NCBI RefSeq assembly: GCF_008365405.1
Contig: NZ_QOKV01000018.1
Location: forward strand, 1 to 64,000
Length of the DNA stretch: 64,000 nt
Source: Azospirillum brasilense
GTDB taxonomy: Bacteria > Pseudomonadota > Alphaproteobacteria > Azospirillales > Azospirillaceae
Reading direction: 5' to 3'
Shown here in pieces: positions 1 to 9,272 of the stretch. Position 1 is the stretch's first letter, and the number at the start of each line of letters is the position of its first letter. The notes below the pieces were generated by a model. That model had not been told where the DNA came from, searched no databases, and was given only the letters and a program-made list of their open reading frames with translations. The translations under genes and the position numbers were made by a program.

Positions 1-477
1 ACCAGACTCTATCGAAGAACCGCGATGACCGCCCCGCTGTGGATAACCGGCCCGCCTACGCCAGCCATGGGAAGGCGCTGCGGCGGGCCGCTTCCCCACA
101 GCTACACCACGCTTCGGGACACGACCAGGCACCGAGAAAACCCCCAGATCGGGCGCCGTCTCGAGGATCTTCTTCACCCACCCCTCGGCCCGGCCATAGA
201 GGGCTTCGTAATCCGTGGCGACGGACAGGAAGGGGTTGTCGTTCGCGTTCTCCGACTGGCTGCCGTACGAGCTTTGCTTGAGCGCCCAATCGTTCAACAC
301 CGAATCGCTGGGTTTGGCGAAGCCGCCGCCGACGGTGTTCCGACGGCGCGACCTCCAATCGGTCGCTTTCGCCTTGTCGGCGAACCGATAGACAAGGACA
401 TGTCCGGGCTTGGCGGGGTCGAGCGTGTATCGCTCCCCGGTGGCGTTCGCGGTCGAGAAGGTCTTGGGGCTTGGCAT
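1..477 (-). CDS. Partial hypothetical protein, cut by left edge
   Basis: The frame is open from an ATG at 477 to the window edge (159 codons), and AGGAG lies 7 bases upstream of the ATG, so this is the N-terminal part of a real gene. I do not recognise the family. Residues 20-115 hold a VYRF strand, a basic stretch, and a later NPFLSVATD segment. This loosely recalls the R...S-T-S layout of ADP-ribosyltransferase-fold toxins, but no catalytic glutamate can be assigned because the end is missing. The last 45 codons before the edge are Arg/Gly/Pro-rich and may mark a frameshift or a low-complexity tail. The next gene points away from it, so the 298-bp gap to 776 should hold both promoters. Confidence 0.5.
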   Translation of the reverse strand, partial: MPSPKTFSTANATGERYTLDPAKPGHVLVYRFADKAKATDWRSRRRNTVGGGFAKPSDSVLNDWALKQSSYGSQSENANDNPFLSVATDYEALYGRAEGWVKKILETAPDLGVFSVPGRVPKRGVAVGKRPAAAPSHGWRRRAGYPQRGGHRGSSIESG

Positions 478-611
478 GGGGCCGCTCCTGATCGGATTCC
501 GTTGGACGGGCGCGATGCGCCTCGCCTTCTGGAGAACGACCCACCGTCCATCGCCGTGAATTCGGACGGCCCTGAGATAAGAGGGGCGCCGCACCCTGTG
601 CCTTCCATCGG

Positions 612-645
612 CCCGCCATATTTTGGACCCCGCCATATTTTGGAC
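612..645. repeat. Perfect 17-bp tandem repeat (2 copies) in divergent gap
   Basis: CCCGCCATATTTTGGAC occurs at 612-628 and again directly at 629-645 without a mismatch. It sits in the 298-bp gap between the left-edge gene and the TIGR02302 gene, followed at 670-681 by the perfect 12-bp palindrome CCGGCATGCCGG. The A/T-rich core in GC-rich DNA suits a regulator-binding site, but no regulator is known. Nothing else is visible in the gap. Confidence 0.55.
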
Positions 646-775
646 ATGGCCCGATGTTTCGGTAACGAACCGGCATGCCGGACCGCGACAGACGGCGCGG
701 CCGAGCCTATATCCTGACGATGTTCCGGCGGCGGTTTCTCCTCCCGCCCGGTGCCTGACCTGACGGGAGAGCGGC

Positions 776-3379
776 ATGAGCGACAGCAAGGACGGGTTCC
801 GGTTCCCCCTGCGCAAGGAGGCACCACCCGCGCCCGCGCCACGGGAACCCCGCCTCCGCATGGGGCAGGCCCGCGCCGCCCTGCTCTGGGAACGGCTGTG
901 GCCGGCGCTCTGGGCGCCCATCACCATCGCCGGGGCCTTCCTCGCGCTGGCCCTGCTGAACGTCTTCCTGCTGTTGCCGGGCTGGCTGCACGCCCTGGTC
1001 CTGCTGCTCTTCGTCGCCGCCATCGGCTGGACGGGGTGGCGCGGGCTGCGCGCCTTCCGCCTGCCGGACGAGAATGCCGCCCGCCGCCGGCTGGAGCGCG
1101 ACAGCGGCCTGCCCCACCGCCCCCTCCACGCACTGCGCGACACGCCCGCCGGCAACGACCCCGTCGCGGCGGAGCTGTGGCGCCTGCACCAGGAGCGGGT
1201 GCGCGCCGCCATGCGACGGCTGCGCGTCGCCATGCCGCTGTCCGACGGCCTTGCCGCCCAGGACCGCTACGCCCTGCGCGCGCTGGTGGCGCTGGTGCTG
1301 GTCGCCGCCGGCGGCGCGACCTGGGGTGACTGGAAGCCGCGTCTTGTCGCCGCCATCACCCCGCATTTCGGTGGACCGGCGACGGCGACGGTCGCGACGC
1401 TCGACCTCTGGGTGACGCCGCCGGAATACACCGGCCTGCCGCCGGTCTTCCTGAAATCGGCCAACCCCGCCCACACGCCGAGCCTCGCCGACCCCGTGCC
1501 GGTCCCCAAGGGCAGCCTCGTGCTGGCCCGCGTCAGCGGCGGTGGCGGCACCCCGTCGCTTGAAGCCGGCAGCAGGACCACCGCTTTCGAAGCGGTGGAC
1601 TCCGCGACCTTCCAGATTCAGCAGCCGATCGAAGACGGCACCCGCATCGCCGTGACCCAGGGGTCCAGCGTGTTGGGCGGCTGGAACGTGCGGATCATCC
1701 CGGACAACCCGCCGACCATCGCCTACGCCAGTCCCCCGGCCAAGGGGGAGCGCGGCGCGCTGCGGCTGGACTACACCGCGCAGGACGACTACGGGCTCGC
1801 CGAGGCCAAGGCCGTCGTGCGGCTGGCCCTGCCGGAGGGCGAGGCCCCGGCGCTCGACCGCAGCCCGCTGGAGCTGCCGCTGGCCCTGCCCGGGGTCCGC
1901 CCGCGCGAGGCGCGCAACGCCGGCTTCCACGACCTGACCGCCCATCCCTGGGCCGGGCTGAACGTCACCCTCCGCCTGACCGCCCTCGACGGCGCCGGCC
2001 AGACCGGCAGCACGGAGGACGTGGCGATGGTCCTGCCGGAGCGCGTCTTCAACCACCCGGTCGCCCGCGCCATCGTGGAGGAGCGCAAGAAGCTGACCCT
2101 GCGACCCCAGCAGCTCCGCATCGAGGTGGCGCGCGCGCTCGCCGATATCTCGTCCAGACCCAGCCAGTTCGGCGGCGATCTGGTGGCCTTCCTGGCGATG
2201 CGCACCGCGGTGAACCGCCTGCTGCTCGACGAGGAAGCGGCCTCCGTCCCCGCCGTCCAGCAGCTTCTGTGGGAAACCGCGCTGCGCATCGAGGACGGCG
2301 GCCTGTCGCTGGCCGAGCGCGACCTGCGCGACGCCGAGAGCCGTCTTGCCGAGGCGCTGGAACGCGGCGCCGACGACCAGGAGCTGAAGAGGCTGATGGA
2401 CGAGCTTCAGGCGGCGCTTGACAAGTTCCTCGACGCCATGGAGCAGCAGATGCGCGAGGCGCTGGAGCGCGGCGAGCAAATCCCTATGGTGCCGCCGGAA
2501 ATGGCCGACCAGATGATGGACCGCCAGGACCTTCAGCGCATGATGGAGCAGATGCGGCAGATGGCCGAGACCGGCGCCCGCGACGCGGCGCGGCAGATGC
2601 TGTCCCAGCTCCAGCAGATGATGGAGAACATGCGCAGCGGCGCCATGGCCCAGATGCAGCAGCAGGGCCAGAACGAGACGGCGCAGATGATGCGCGAGCT
2701 TCAGGAGCTGACGCAGCGGCAGCAGCAGCTGCTCGACCAGACCTTCCGCCAGTCGCAGGAGCAGATGGGCCGGCAGGACGGGCAGCAGGGCCAGCAGCAG
2801 GGACCGCGCAACCGCCAGGGCCGGCCGCAACAGGGGCAGCAAGGGCAGCAGGGTCCGTCCGGCAGCCCGCTGATGCAGCAACAGGCCGAACAGCAGGAGG
2901 CGCTGCGCCGCCAGCTCGGCGAGCTGATGCGCCGCATGGGCGAACAGCAGGGCGGCGAGATTCCCCGCCCGCTGGGCCGCGCCGAACGGGCGATGCGCGA
3001 TGCGGGCCAAGCGCTCCAGCAGGGGCAGCCCGGCTCCGCCGTGCCGCCGCAAACCCAGGCGATGGACGAGCTTCAGCAGGGCATGCAGGCGATGGCCGAG
3101 CAGATGATGCAGCAGATGATGGGCCAGCAGGGTCCGGCGATGAGCGGGCAGCAGCCCGGTCAGGCGCAGCAGCGCCAGGGCCAGGGGCGCAACCGCGACC
3201 CGCTGGGCCGCCGCCCCTCCGGCTTCGGCAACTACGACAACGAGGACGTGAAGATCCCCGAGGAAGCCGAACTCCAGCGCGCCCGCGAAATCCTCGACGA
3301 GCTGCGCCGCCGCTCCGGCCAGTACGGCCGCCCGCAGATGGAGCGCGAGTACATCGACCGGCTGCTGAAGCAGTTCTGA
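776..3379 (+). CDS. TIGR02302 family membrane protein (DUF4175)
   Basis: This 867-residue protein has the layout of the alphaproteobacterial TIGR02302/DUF4175 family, whose function is unknown. Two membrane segments lie near residues 46-66 and 71-88, and a third near 165-182. A large beta-rich soluble part follows, then a helical region and a long Gln/Met-rich coiled-coil-like section (about 620-810) made of repeated QQ, MQQ and GQQG steps. A GGGAGAGC site precedes the ATG. The Gln-rich part is a low-complexity expansion typical of the family, not a sign of transfer. rodA follows 138 bp downstream on the same strand, which may point to an envelope role, but that is only inference. Confidence 0.85.
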   Translation: MSDSKDGFRFPLRKEAPPAPAPREPRLRMGQARAALLWERLWPALWAPITIAGAFLALALLNVFLLLPGWLHALVLLLFVAAIGWTGWRGLRAFRLPDENAARRRLERDSGLPHRPLHALRDTPAGNDPVAAELWRLHQERVRAAMRRLRVAMPLSDGLAAQDRYALRALVALVLVAAGGATWGDWKPRLVAAITPHFGGPATATVATLDLWVTPPEYTGLPPVFLKSANPAHTPSLADPVPVPKGSLVLARVSGGGGTPSLEAGSRTTAFEAVDSATFQIQQPIEDGTRIAVTQGSSVLGGWNVRIIPDNPPTIAYASPPAKGERGALRLDYTAQDDYGLAEAKAVVRLALPEGEAPALDRSPLELPLALPGVRPREARNAGFHDLTAHPWAGLNVTLRLTALDGAGQTGSTEDVAMVLPERVFNHPVARAIVEERKKLTLRPQQLRIEVARALADISSRPSQFGGDLVAFLAMRTAVNRLLLDEEAASVPAVQQLLWETALRIEDGGLSLAERDLRDAESRLAEALERGADDQELKRLMDELQAALDKFLDAMEQQMREALERGEQIPMVPPEMADQMMDRQDLQRMMEQMRQMAETGARDAARQMLSQLQQMMENMRSGAMAQMQQQGQNETAQMMRELQELTQRQQQLLDQTFRQSQEQMGRQDGQQGQQQGPRNRQGRPQQGQQGQQGPSGSPLMQQQAEQQEALRRQLGELMRRMGEQQGGEIPRPLGRAERAMRDAGQALQQGQPGSAVPPQTQAMDELQQGMQAMAEQMMQQMMGQQGPAMSGQQPGQAQQRQGQGRNRDPLGRRPSGFGNYDNEDVKIPEEAELQRAREILDELRRRSGQYGRPQMEREYIDRLLKQF

Positions 3380-3398
3380 CCGTCTGCTGAAGCAGTTT
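3361..3398 (+). repeat. 14-bp direct repeat across the TIGR02302 stop codon
   Basis: CTGCTGAAGCAGTT encodes the last residues before the stop (3361-3374) and recurs just after it (3385-3398). This suggests a small tandem duplication of the 3' end, or two copies of the imperfect dyad CTGCT-GAAG-CAG acting in the mRNA tail. Confidence 0.5.
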
Positions 3399-3517
3399 TA
3401 AGGCCGGGGGACCGGGCGGCTTTACCGGAGGGCGGCGCTGGTGCAGTATCCGCCGCGCAAGGCGCCGCCGCTTGCCCTTCCGGCACGGACGCCCCCGGAC
3501 ACAACGAACGTTTCCTC

Positions 3518-4690
3518 ATGGTCGCGGTCCTTTCGAACCACGGGTCGGGCGGGCTTGCCCCGCAGCGCCCGGAACTGACGCTCGGCAGCAAGTTCCGCAT
3601 GATCAACTGGGGGCTGGTGCTCCTGGTCTGCATCATCACGTCGGTCGGGGTGGCCCTTCTCTACTCGGCCGCCGGCGGCAACTGGAGACCCTGGGCGCAG
3701 CCGCAGCTCGTGCGCGCCATCCCCGGCCTCGTCCTGATGCTGATGATCGCGCTGGTCGACGTGCGGCATCTCATGAAGTCGGCCTACGCCATCTTCCTGA
3801 TCGTGCTCTGCCTGCTGGTGGCCGTGGAACTGATGGGCCGCATCGGCATGGGCGCCCAGCGCTGGATCGACCTGGGATTCTTCCAGCTCCAACCGTCGGA
3901 GCTGATGAAGCCGGCGCTGACCCTGGCGCTGGCCCGCTACTTCCACGGCATCTCGCTGGACCAGATCGGCCGCCCGCTGCTGCTGATCCCGCCCTTGCTT
4001 CTGGTCTTCATCCCGGTGGCCCTGGTGCTGATGCAGCCGAATTTGGGCACCTCGCTCTTGCTGATCATGGGCAGCGGAGCCGTCTTCTTCGCCGCGGGTG
4101 TGCGGATCTGGAAGTTCCTGTTGGTCATCGGCGGGGGGCTGGCGGTGATTCCCGTCGCCTGGGAATTCCTGCACGATTACCAAAAGCAGCGCGTCTACAC
4201 CTTCCTCGATCCGGAGACCGACCCGCTCGGCGCCGGCTACAACATCCTCCAGTCGAAGATCGCCCTGGGATCGGGCGGCCTGTTCGGCAAGGGCTTCATG
4301 TCCGGCTCGCAGAGCCAATTGATGTTCCTGCCGGAGAAGCACACCGACTTCATCTTCGTGGTGCTGGCGGAAGAGTTCGGCATGGTCGGCGCGCTGATCC
4401 TGCTGGCGCTGTACCTGATGCTGTTCATCTACGGCGTGGTCATCGCGCTGAGCTGCCGCAGCCAGTTCGCCCGGCTGGTGGCGGTCGGCATGACCGCGCA
4501 ATTCTTCCTCTACGTGATGGTCAACGTGTCGATGGTCACCGGCCTGATTCCGGTGGTGGGCATCCCGCTGCCGCTGGTGTCCTACGGCGGGTCGGCGATG
4601 ATGACGCTGATGATCGGCGTGGGTTTGCTGCTCAGCATGTCGGTCCACCGCGAGGTCCGTATCCCGAAGAGCGGCATCACCGAGTTGTGA
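3518..4690 (+). CDS. rodA: Rod shape-determining protein RodA (SEDS peptidoglycan polymerase)
   Basis: RodA is the SEDS-family glycosyltransferase that polymerises lipid II into glycan strands of the lateral wall, working with the class B penicillin-binding protein PBP2 in the elongasome. The 390-residue product has about ten hydrophobic segments and the family segments QPSELMKP (near residue 130), PNLGTS, and GGSAMM near the C-terminus. Length is normal for the family. The ATG at 3518 has only a weak ribosome site; a later ATG (MINWG) would still keep all membrane segments. Its usual partner mrdA is not in this window. The gene ends 22 bp from the convergent CNNM gene. Confidence 0.95.
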   Translation: MVAVLSNHGSGGLAPQRPELTLGSKFRMINWGLVLLVCIITSVGVALLYSAAGGNWRPWAQPQLVRAIPGLVLMLMIALVDVRHLMKSAYAIFLIVLCLLVAVELMGRIGMGAQRWIDLGFFQLQPSELMKPALTLALARYFHGISLDQIGRPLLLIPPLLLVFIPVALVLMQPNLGTSLLLIMGSGAVFFAAGVRIWKFLLVIGGGLAVIPVAWEFLHDYQKQRVYTFLDPETDPLGAGYNILQSKIALGSGGLFGKGFMSGSQSQLMFLPEKHTDFIFVVLAEEFGMVGALILLALYLMLFIYGVVIALSCRSQFARLVAVGMTAQFFLYVMVNVSMVTGLIPVVGIPLPLVSYGGSAMMTLMIGVGLLLSMSVHREVRIPKSGITEL

Positions 4691-4712
4691 TACCGCTCTT
4701 CGGAGCGCTTCC

Positions 4713-6017
4713 TCAGCCCTCCGAAACCTCGCCGTTCTCCTGGATCATCACCTTGTCGATGCGCCGGCCGTCCATGTCGACGACCTCGAACCGCAGGCCG
4801 TTCCAGTGGAAATGCTCCGCGGCGGTGGGCACATGGCCCAACCGGTCGAGCATGAAGCCGGCGATGGTGTGATAGTCGCCCTCGCCCTTCAAGCCCTTCA
4901 CGCCGACCAGCGACTCCACCTCCTCCACCGGGGTCATGCCATCCACCAGCCAGGAGCCGTCCTCGCGCTGGACCGCGAAGCCGTCGCCTTCCTGCCCCTG
5001 CTCGGGCATCTCGCCGGCGATGGCCTCCATGATGTCGGTGACGGTGGCGATGCCCTCGACGCTGCCATACTCGTCCACCACCACGGCCATATGGATGCTG
5101 GCCTGCTTGAACAGCTCCAGAAGCCGCAGGACGGGGGTGCCGTCATGGACGATCAGCGGCTCCACCATGGCCTCGCGCAGGTCGAAGCTGCGTCCCTGGA
5201 GCGCCTGGTTGAGCAGCGCCTTGCTGGACACGATGCCCTGCACCTCGTCCACGTCGCCGCGGCAGACCAGGAAGCGGGAATAGCCGCTGGCCTGGATCTC
5301 CTTGGCGATGGCGTCGGGCGGGTCGTCGAGGTCGATCCACACGAGATCCGGGCGCGGCGTCATGATCGACCGCGCGGTGCGGTCGGACAGCCGGAACACG
5401 CCCTCGATCATCTGCCGCTCGGCGGGCTCGAAGACGCCGGTCTGGGTGCCCTCCTTGATGAGGCTCTTGACCTCCTCCTCGGTGACGGTCTGCTCGCGCG
5501 CGGTGGGCAAGCGCAGCAGCTTCATCAAGCCCTCGGTCGAGACGCCAAGCAGCCAGACCAGTGGCATGGCGACGCGCGACAGGACGCTCATCGGGCCGGC
5601 CACGCCGGCGGCGATGCGCTCCGCGTTCACCAGCGCCATGCGCTTGGGCACCAGCTCGCCGACGATCAGCGACAGGTAGGTGATCGCGGCGACGACCAGC
5701 GCGAAGCCGACCTGCTGCCCGTAGGGGGCGATCCAGGCGACGTTGGCGTCGAGGACCGTGCCCAGCCGGTCGGCCAGGGTCGCACCGCCGTAGGCACCGG
5801 CGATGATGCCGATCAGCGTGATGCCGACCTGCACGGTGGAGAGGAAATTGCCGGGGTCCTCCGACAGTTTCAGCGCGGCGCGGGCGCCCTTGCTGCGTGT
5901 TTCCTCGGCCATCTGCTGAAGCCGCGCGCGTCGCGACGACACCAGCGCCATTTCCGACATCGCGAAAAAGGCGTTCAGCAGGATCAGCAATATGATGACC
6001 AGTACTTCCCAAATCAT
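4713..6017 (-). CDS. CNNM/CorC (HlyC/CorC) family transporter-like protein
   Basis: The 434-residue protein has the standard three-part layout: a DUF21/CNNM membrane domain (about residues 1-190, four hydrophobic stretches), a pair of CBS domains (about 205-325) and a C-terminal CorC_HlyC domain (about 340-425). Members are linked to magnesium or cobalt homeostasis. The segment following the CBS pair carries VVDEYGSVEGI, a family hallmark. It is transcribed toward rodA, so it is its own unit. The N-terminal helix MIWEVLVIILL at the ATG supports the chosen start. Paralogues exist in most proteobacteria, so I give no gene symbol. Confidence 0.9.
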   Translation of the reverse strand: MIWEVLVIILLILLNAFFAMSEMALVSSRRARLQQMAEETRSKGARAALKLSEDPGNFLSTVQVGITLIGIIAGAYGGATLADRLGTVLDANVAWIAPYGQQVGFALVVAAITYLSLIVGELVPKRMALVNAERIAAGVAGPMSVLSRVAMPLVWLLGVSTEGLMKLLRLPTAREQTVTEEEVKSLIKEGTQTGVFEPAERQMIEGVFRLSDRTARSIMTPRPDLVWIDLDDPPDAIAKEIQASGYSRFLVCRGDVDEVQGIVSSKALLNQALQGRSFDLREAMVEPLIVHDGTPVLRLLELFKQASIHMAVVVDEYGSVEGIATVTDIMEAIAGEMPEQGQEGDGFAVQREDGSWLVDGMTPVEEVESLVGVKGLKGEGDYHTIAGFMLDRLGHVPTAAEHFHWNGLRFEVVDMDGRRIDKVMIQENGEVSEG

Positions 6018-6043
6018 GGCGTCGAGCCCGCGGGCGCTCCCTT

Positions 6044-6736
6044 TTATGAAGACAGTTTGTCGAAGATCAGAATGCCGGCCTGCCCGAAACCGAACAGGAT
6101 GGCGGCGACGATGAGGATGGCGATCAGCCCGGCGATCAGGCCGGCGACGACGAAGGCCCCATCCTTCTCGATCAGCCCCAGCGCGATCAGCGCGATGGCC
6201 AGCGCCGGGGGCTGGTTGCCGAAGACGATGGGGAGGGCCAGGATTCCGGCCAGGATCATCACGGCCACGCCGAGCAGCCGTTCCGCCGTGGGGGCGGTCA
6301 TCGCCGGAAAGCGTGGGCGCAGATGCCGCTCCAGCCGGTCGACGTGCGGCTTCGCCTTCGCGATCACCCGCAAAAAGGCGTCCCGGTCGAGCGTGAGGGC
6401 GGCCAGCCGGCGCGGCAGCCAGGGGCGGTCGCGCCCGGCGGCGATCTGGGCGCCGATCAGCAGCATCGGCAGGCCCGTCGCCGTGGACAGGCCCGGCACC
6501 GGCAGGATGTTCGGAATGGACAGGATCAGAAGCAGGGCGCCGAAGGCGCGGTCGCCCAGAATTCCCACGAGGTCACCCAGCGCGATCCGCGCGCCATGGT
6601 CGTGGTTCAGGAAATCGTCCAGCACCGCCGAAGCGGGGTTCACCGGCGGGAAGCCGGTGGGCGCGGCATCGCCGCGGTCAACGCCCTCCGGAGCCTGACG
6701 GTCCGGGGACGTGTCGGGAGGTCGGCCGTCGCTCAC
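6044..6736 (-). CDS. ExoD family exopolysaccharide synthesis protein
   Basis: ExoD-like membrane proteins are required for normal exopolysaccharide and symbiosis in rhizobia; their biochemical role is unclear. The conserved core starts around LDDFLNHDHGARIALGDLV and includes the LPVPGLST loop and four hydrophobic C-terminal helices. The open frame runs back to 7165 inside the histidine kinase gene, so the start must be later. I chose GTG at 6736 because GGGGAG lies five bases upstream and the resulting 230 residues match family length; an ATG at 6850 is possible. The product probably sits in the inner membrane. It is 26 bp downstream of the CNNM gene start, on the same strand, and may be cotranscribed with it. 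Confidence 0.85.
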   Translation of the reverse strand: MSDGRPPDTSPDRQAPEGVDRGDAAPTGFPPVNPASAVLDDFLNHDHGARIALGDLVGILGDRAFGALLLILSIPNILPVPGLSTATGLPMLLIGAQIAAGRDRPWLPRRLAALTLDRDAFLRVIAKAKPHVDRLERHLRPRFPAMTAPTAERLLGVAVMILAGILALPIVFGNQPPALAIALIALGLIEKDGAFVVAGLIAGLIAILIVAAILFGFGQAGILIFDKLSS

Positions 6737-6869
6737 GGCGCTCCCCACGGAGGCCGCCCGAAACGGCGGAAGGGTAAACCCATGGACCTTTCGCGTCGCA
6801 ACATCGTAGGGGGTCCTTTTACAGCATCGACGGCCGACGCGCCAGCCCATCCGTGGAATGTGCCGTTTC

Positions 6870-8066
6870 TCAAGGGGATGATGCCACCAATGGCAGCTCC
6901 ACGGTGAAGGTCGAGCCGCGCCCCGGCGCCGAATCGGCGGTGATGCGGCCGCCATGCCCCTCCGCGATGGACCGGCAGATGTACAGGCCGAGGCCGACCG
7001 TCCCTTCCCCTTCCGTGCCCAGCCGGCCGGTGCGGGTGAAGGGCTGGAACAGCTGCGCCAGCTCGGCCGGAGGAATGCCCCGCCCGTCGTCGGACACGCG
7101 GATGCGCGCCCAGCCGCCGCCTTCGCTCGGGGCCTCGCCCAGGGCGACGCCGACTCGCCCGCCACGGTCGGAGTATTTGATGGCGTTCGACAGAAGGTTG
7201 TTGAGAAGCTGGTCCAGCTTGGCCGGGTCGATGTCGGCCAAGGGCAACGGATGTTCGGGCACGGACAGCTCGATGGTGATGGATTTGCCCTCGGCCAACA
7301 CGCGGTTCATCGAGACGTTCCGACTCACCAGCGCCGCCAGATCGGATGGTCGCCGCGCCAGCCGCAGCCGCCCCGCCTGAAGCGCCGCCAGGGACAGCGC
7401 ATCCTCCACCATGTGGCGCATGGACAGGCTGGTTTCCCGGATGCGCTCCAGGCAGGCGCGCTCCGTCGCATCCAGCCGCCCGTCCAACCGCTGCACCAAC
7501 AACTCCGCGAAGCCGGCGACGACCTGAAGCGGCGTGCGCAGATCGTGGGCCAGCATGCCCATCAGCCGGTTCTTCTGCTCGTTGCTGGCGGCCAGTTCGG
7601 CGTTGGCCTTGGCGAGCGCCCGCTGGGCGTTGGCGAGGTCGTTGTTGAGAAGGGTCATCTCGTCGAACAGCGCATCCGCGCTGGGAAGATCCGGCTTCGC
7701 AACCGCCGACCCGAGGGGGGCGAGGCGCCGGGCCAGCCGCGGATTGAGCGCGTCCAGCGCGTCCATCAAGGCCGGGAGCCCGCCGGGAGCCCGCGCCACG
7801 GCCAACACCATGCCCTCCGCGTCGCTGAGCCCGCTGACATGGAGCACCCCGCCGGGGTCGAGTCGGCTGGGCACGGGATGGTCGAGCGTCCGGCCCGACT
7901 TCCGCAGGCCGCTGAACAGATCCAGCGCGCCCGCCACCGCGTCCGGGCCGAACAAGGCCGGAAAGGGCGTGCCGGGCTTTCCCGTCAATCCCGGCAGTCC
8001 GGCGCCCAACCGGTGCAAGGCGCGCAGCCGCCCGTCGTGGTCGCAGGTCAGGACCAGCCCGTCCAT
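6870..8066 (-). CDS. Sensor histidine kinase, soluble
   Basis: The 398-residue protein has no membrane segment. Residues 1-120 look like a degenerate PAS-type sensor. A coiled coil at about 133-165 leads to a HisKA domain with HDLRTP at 174-179 (phospho-accepting H174). The ATPase domain shows the N box (NNLLSNAIKYS), G1 (DDGRGIP) and G2 (GLGLYICR). It starts 24 bp after the stop of the cobalamin-binding gene, so the two are very likely cotranscribed and may form one signalling path, with the lone receiver protein upstream as a candidate partner. What the N-terminal domain senses is not evident from sequence. Confidence 0.9.
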   Translation of the reverse strand: MDGLVLTCDHDGRLRALHRLGAGLPGLTGKPGTPFPALFGPDAVAGALDLFSGLRKSGRTLDHPVPSRLDPGGVLHVSGLSDAEGMVLAVARAPGGLPALMDALDALNPRLARRLAPLGSAVAKPDLPSADALFDEMTLLNNDLANAQRALAKANAELAASNEQKNRLMGMLAHDLRTPLQVVAGFAELLVQRLDGRLDATERACLERIRETSLSMRHMVEDALSLAALQAGRLRLARRPSDLAALVSRNVSMNRVLAEGKSITIELSVPEHPLPLADIDPAKLDQLLNNLLSNAIKYSDRGGRVGVALGEAPSEGGGWARIRVSDDGRGIPPAELAQLFQPFTRTGRLGTEGEGTVGLGLYICRSIAEGHGGRITADSAPGRGSTFTVELPLVASSP

Positions 8067-8090
8067 GTCCCCTCCTTCACGCCACGCTCA

Positions 8091-9203
8091 TCAGGCAACA
8101 CCGGCGGCGCGGTCCGGGGCTGCGGGACCGATCAGCCGCTCCGCGATGGCGACGGCCTCCTGCGCGCCGGGGGCGAAGGCATCGGCGCCGACCGTCCGCC
8201 ACAAATCCGGAACGAGGTTGAAGGGGTAGCCGCCGACCAGCACCTGCGGCGGCCGCTCCCATGGCGCGGCGCGCACCGCGGCGATGAGGGCGGCGACCCG
8301 CCCGACATGGGCAGTGATGGTGGCCGACACCGCCAGAACCTGGGCGTTCCGCTCCCGCAGCGCGTGGATGATGCTGGTCGCGGGCGTGTTGGCGCCGAGA
8401 TAATGGCTGTCCCAGCCGGCCATCTCGAAGAAGTCGGCGACCATGCGGATGCCGATTTCGTGCTGCTCCCCGCTGACGCAGGTGGCGACCATGGACAGGC
8501 CGCGCCGCTCGGCGGCGAAGATCGTCGGGTAGAGCTGGCCCATGATCGCCTGGGTGGCGGCGGTGGCGAAATGCTCGTGCGCCACGGTGATCGCCCGGGT
8601 CTGCCACAGCCGCCCGATCTCGCGCAGGGCCGGTTGGAACACATGCAGGTAAAGGTCCGGCACCGTCGCCCCGATGGCCGTGGCCTCCGTCACCAGCGCC
8701 GCCGCCCGGCGCCGGTCACCGGCCAGCAGCGCGTCCATATAGGAGCGCGCGAGCGCGCCGAGCGGCGCGTCCGGCCGGACGAAGGGAGGCGCCTCCCGCG
8801 GCAGGCCGGGCAGCGCCGACAGCCCCTCCCCCACGCAGGCGTGCGTGCGCGTCGCCGTGGCGGGATCGACCCGGGCGGCCACCACGTCGCGGAGGATCTC
8901 CAGGCTTTCACCCAGCTCCTCGTCCGGAATGCCGATTCCGGCGAAGAGGATCTTGACCCAGGCCACATACTCGCGGAACAGCGCCGGGCTGTCGCTCGCC
9001 ACCGCCTCCGCCAGATACAGAAGGTGGAAGCCGACATCCTCGACGCACCGCTCCCGGCCGGCCTCGCCGTAGCGGGCATAGAGCGCCGGCCAGCGCTCGA
9101 ACTGGATGGCGACGACGGCGCGCGCCAACTCCTCGCGGCGGTCCACGATGGGATTCGAGGCGATCCGCAGCGGAGCTGGGATGGGCCGGACGGTCCCCGG
9201 CAT
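8091..9203 (-). CDS. Cobalamin-binding sensor protein with CarH-type motif
   Basis: The 370-residue protein ends in a two-part cobalamin-binding module (about residues 150-360). A helical B12-cap domain carries W200 and E210-H211, exactly the W-x9-EH motif of CarH/LitR photoreceptors. A Rossmann-like B12 domain follows, with E246-x-H248-x-x-G251, where H248 would be the lower axial cobalt ligand. The N-terminal 120 residues are helical and unlike the MerR DNA-binding head of CarH, so it is not itself a repressor. I chose the ATG at 9203, since the longer frame to 9284 is Arg-rich and lacks a ribosome site. Its gene lies between a receiver and a histidine kinase. Light or cobalamin sensing is inferred. 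Confidence 0.85.
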   Translation of the reverse strand: MPGTVRPIPAPLRIASNPIVDRREELARAVVAIQFERWPALYARYGEAGRERCVEDVGFHLLYLAEAVASDSPALFREYVAWVKILFAGIGIPDEELGESLEILRDVVAARVDPATATRTHACVGEGLSALPGLPREAPPFVRPDAPLGALARSYMDALLAGDRRRAAALVTEATAIGATVPDLYLHVFQPALREIGRLWQTRAITVAHEHFATAATQAIMGQLYPTIFAAERRGLSMVATCVSGEQHEIGIRMVADFFEMAGWDSHYLGANTPATSIIHALRERNAQVLAVSATITAHVGRVAALIAAVRAAPWERPPQVLVGGYPFNLVPDLWRTVGADAFAPGAQEAVAIAERLIGPAAPDRAAGVA

Positions 9204-9272
9204 GGCACGGCGTCTCCGCTCAGATGGGTCTTCGGAAGGAAGGTGTCCCCTCCCATCCGTTCCCGCAACGCC

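Noticed and set aside
707..3052. Long minus-strand open frame of 781 codons opposite the TIGR02302 gene
   Set aside because: GC-rich genes keep antisense frames open. The product is Arg/His/Leu-rich without family features, while the plus-strand frame has clear membrane and coiled-coil structure.
6737..7165. N-terminal extension of the ExoD-like frame
   Set aside because: It overlaps the end of the histidine kinase on the same strand in another frame and is Arg/Pro/Ser-rich. GTG 6736 has a good ribosome site and gives family length.
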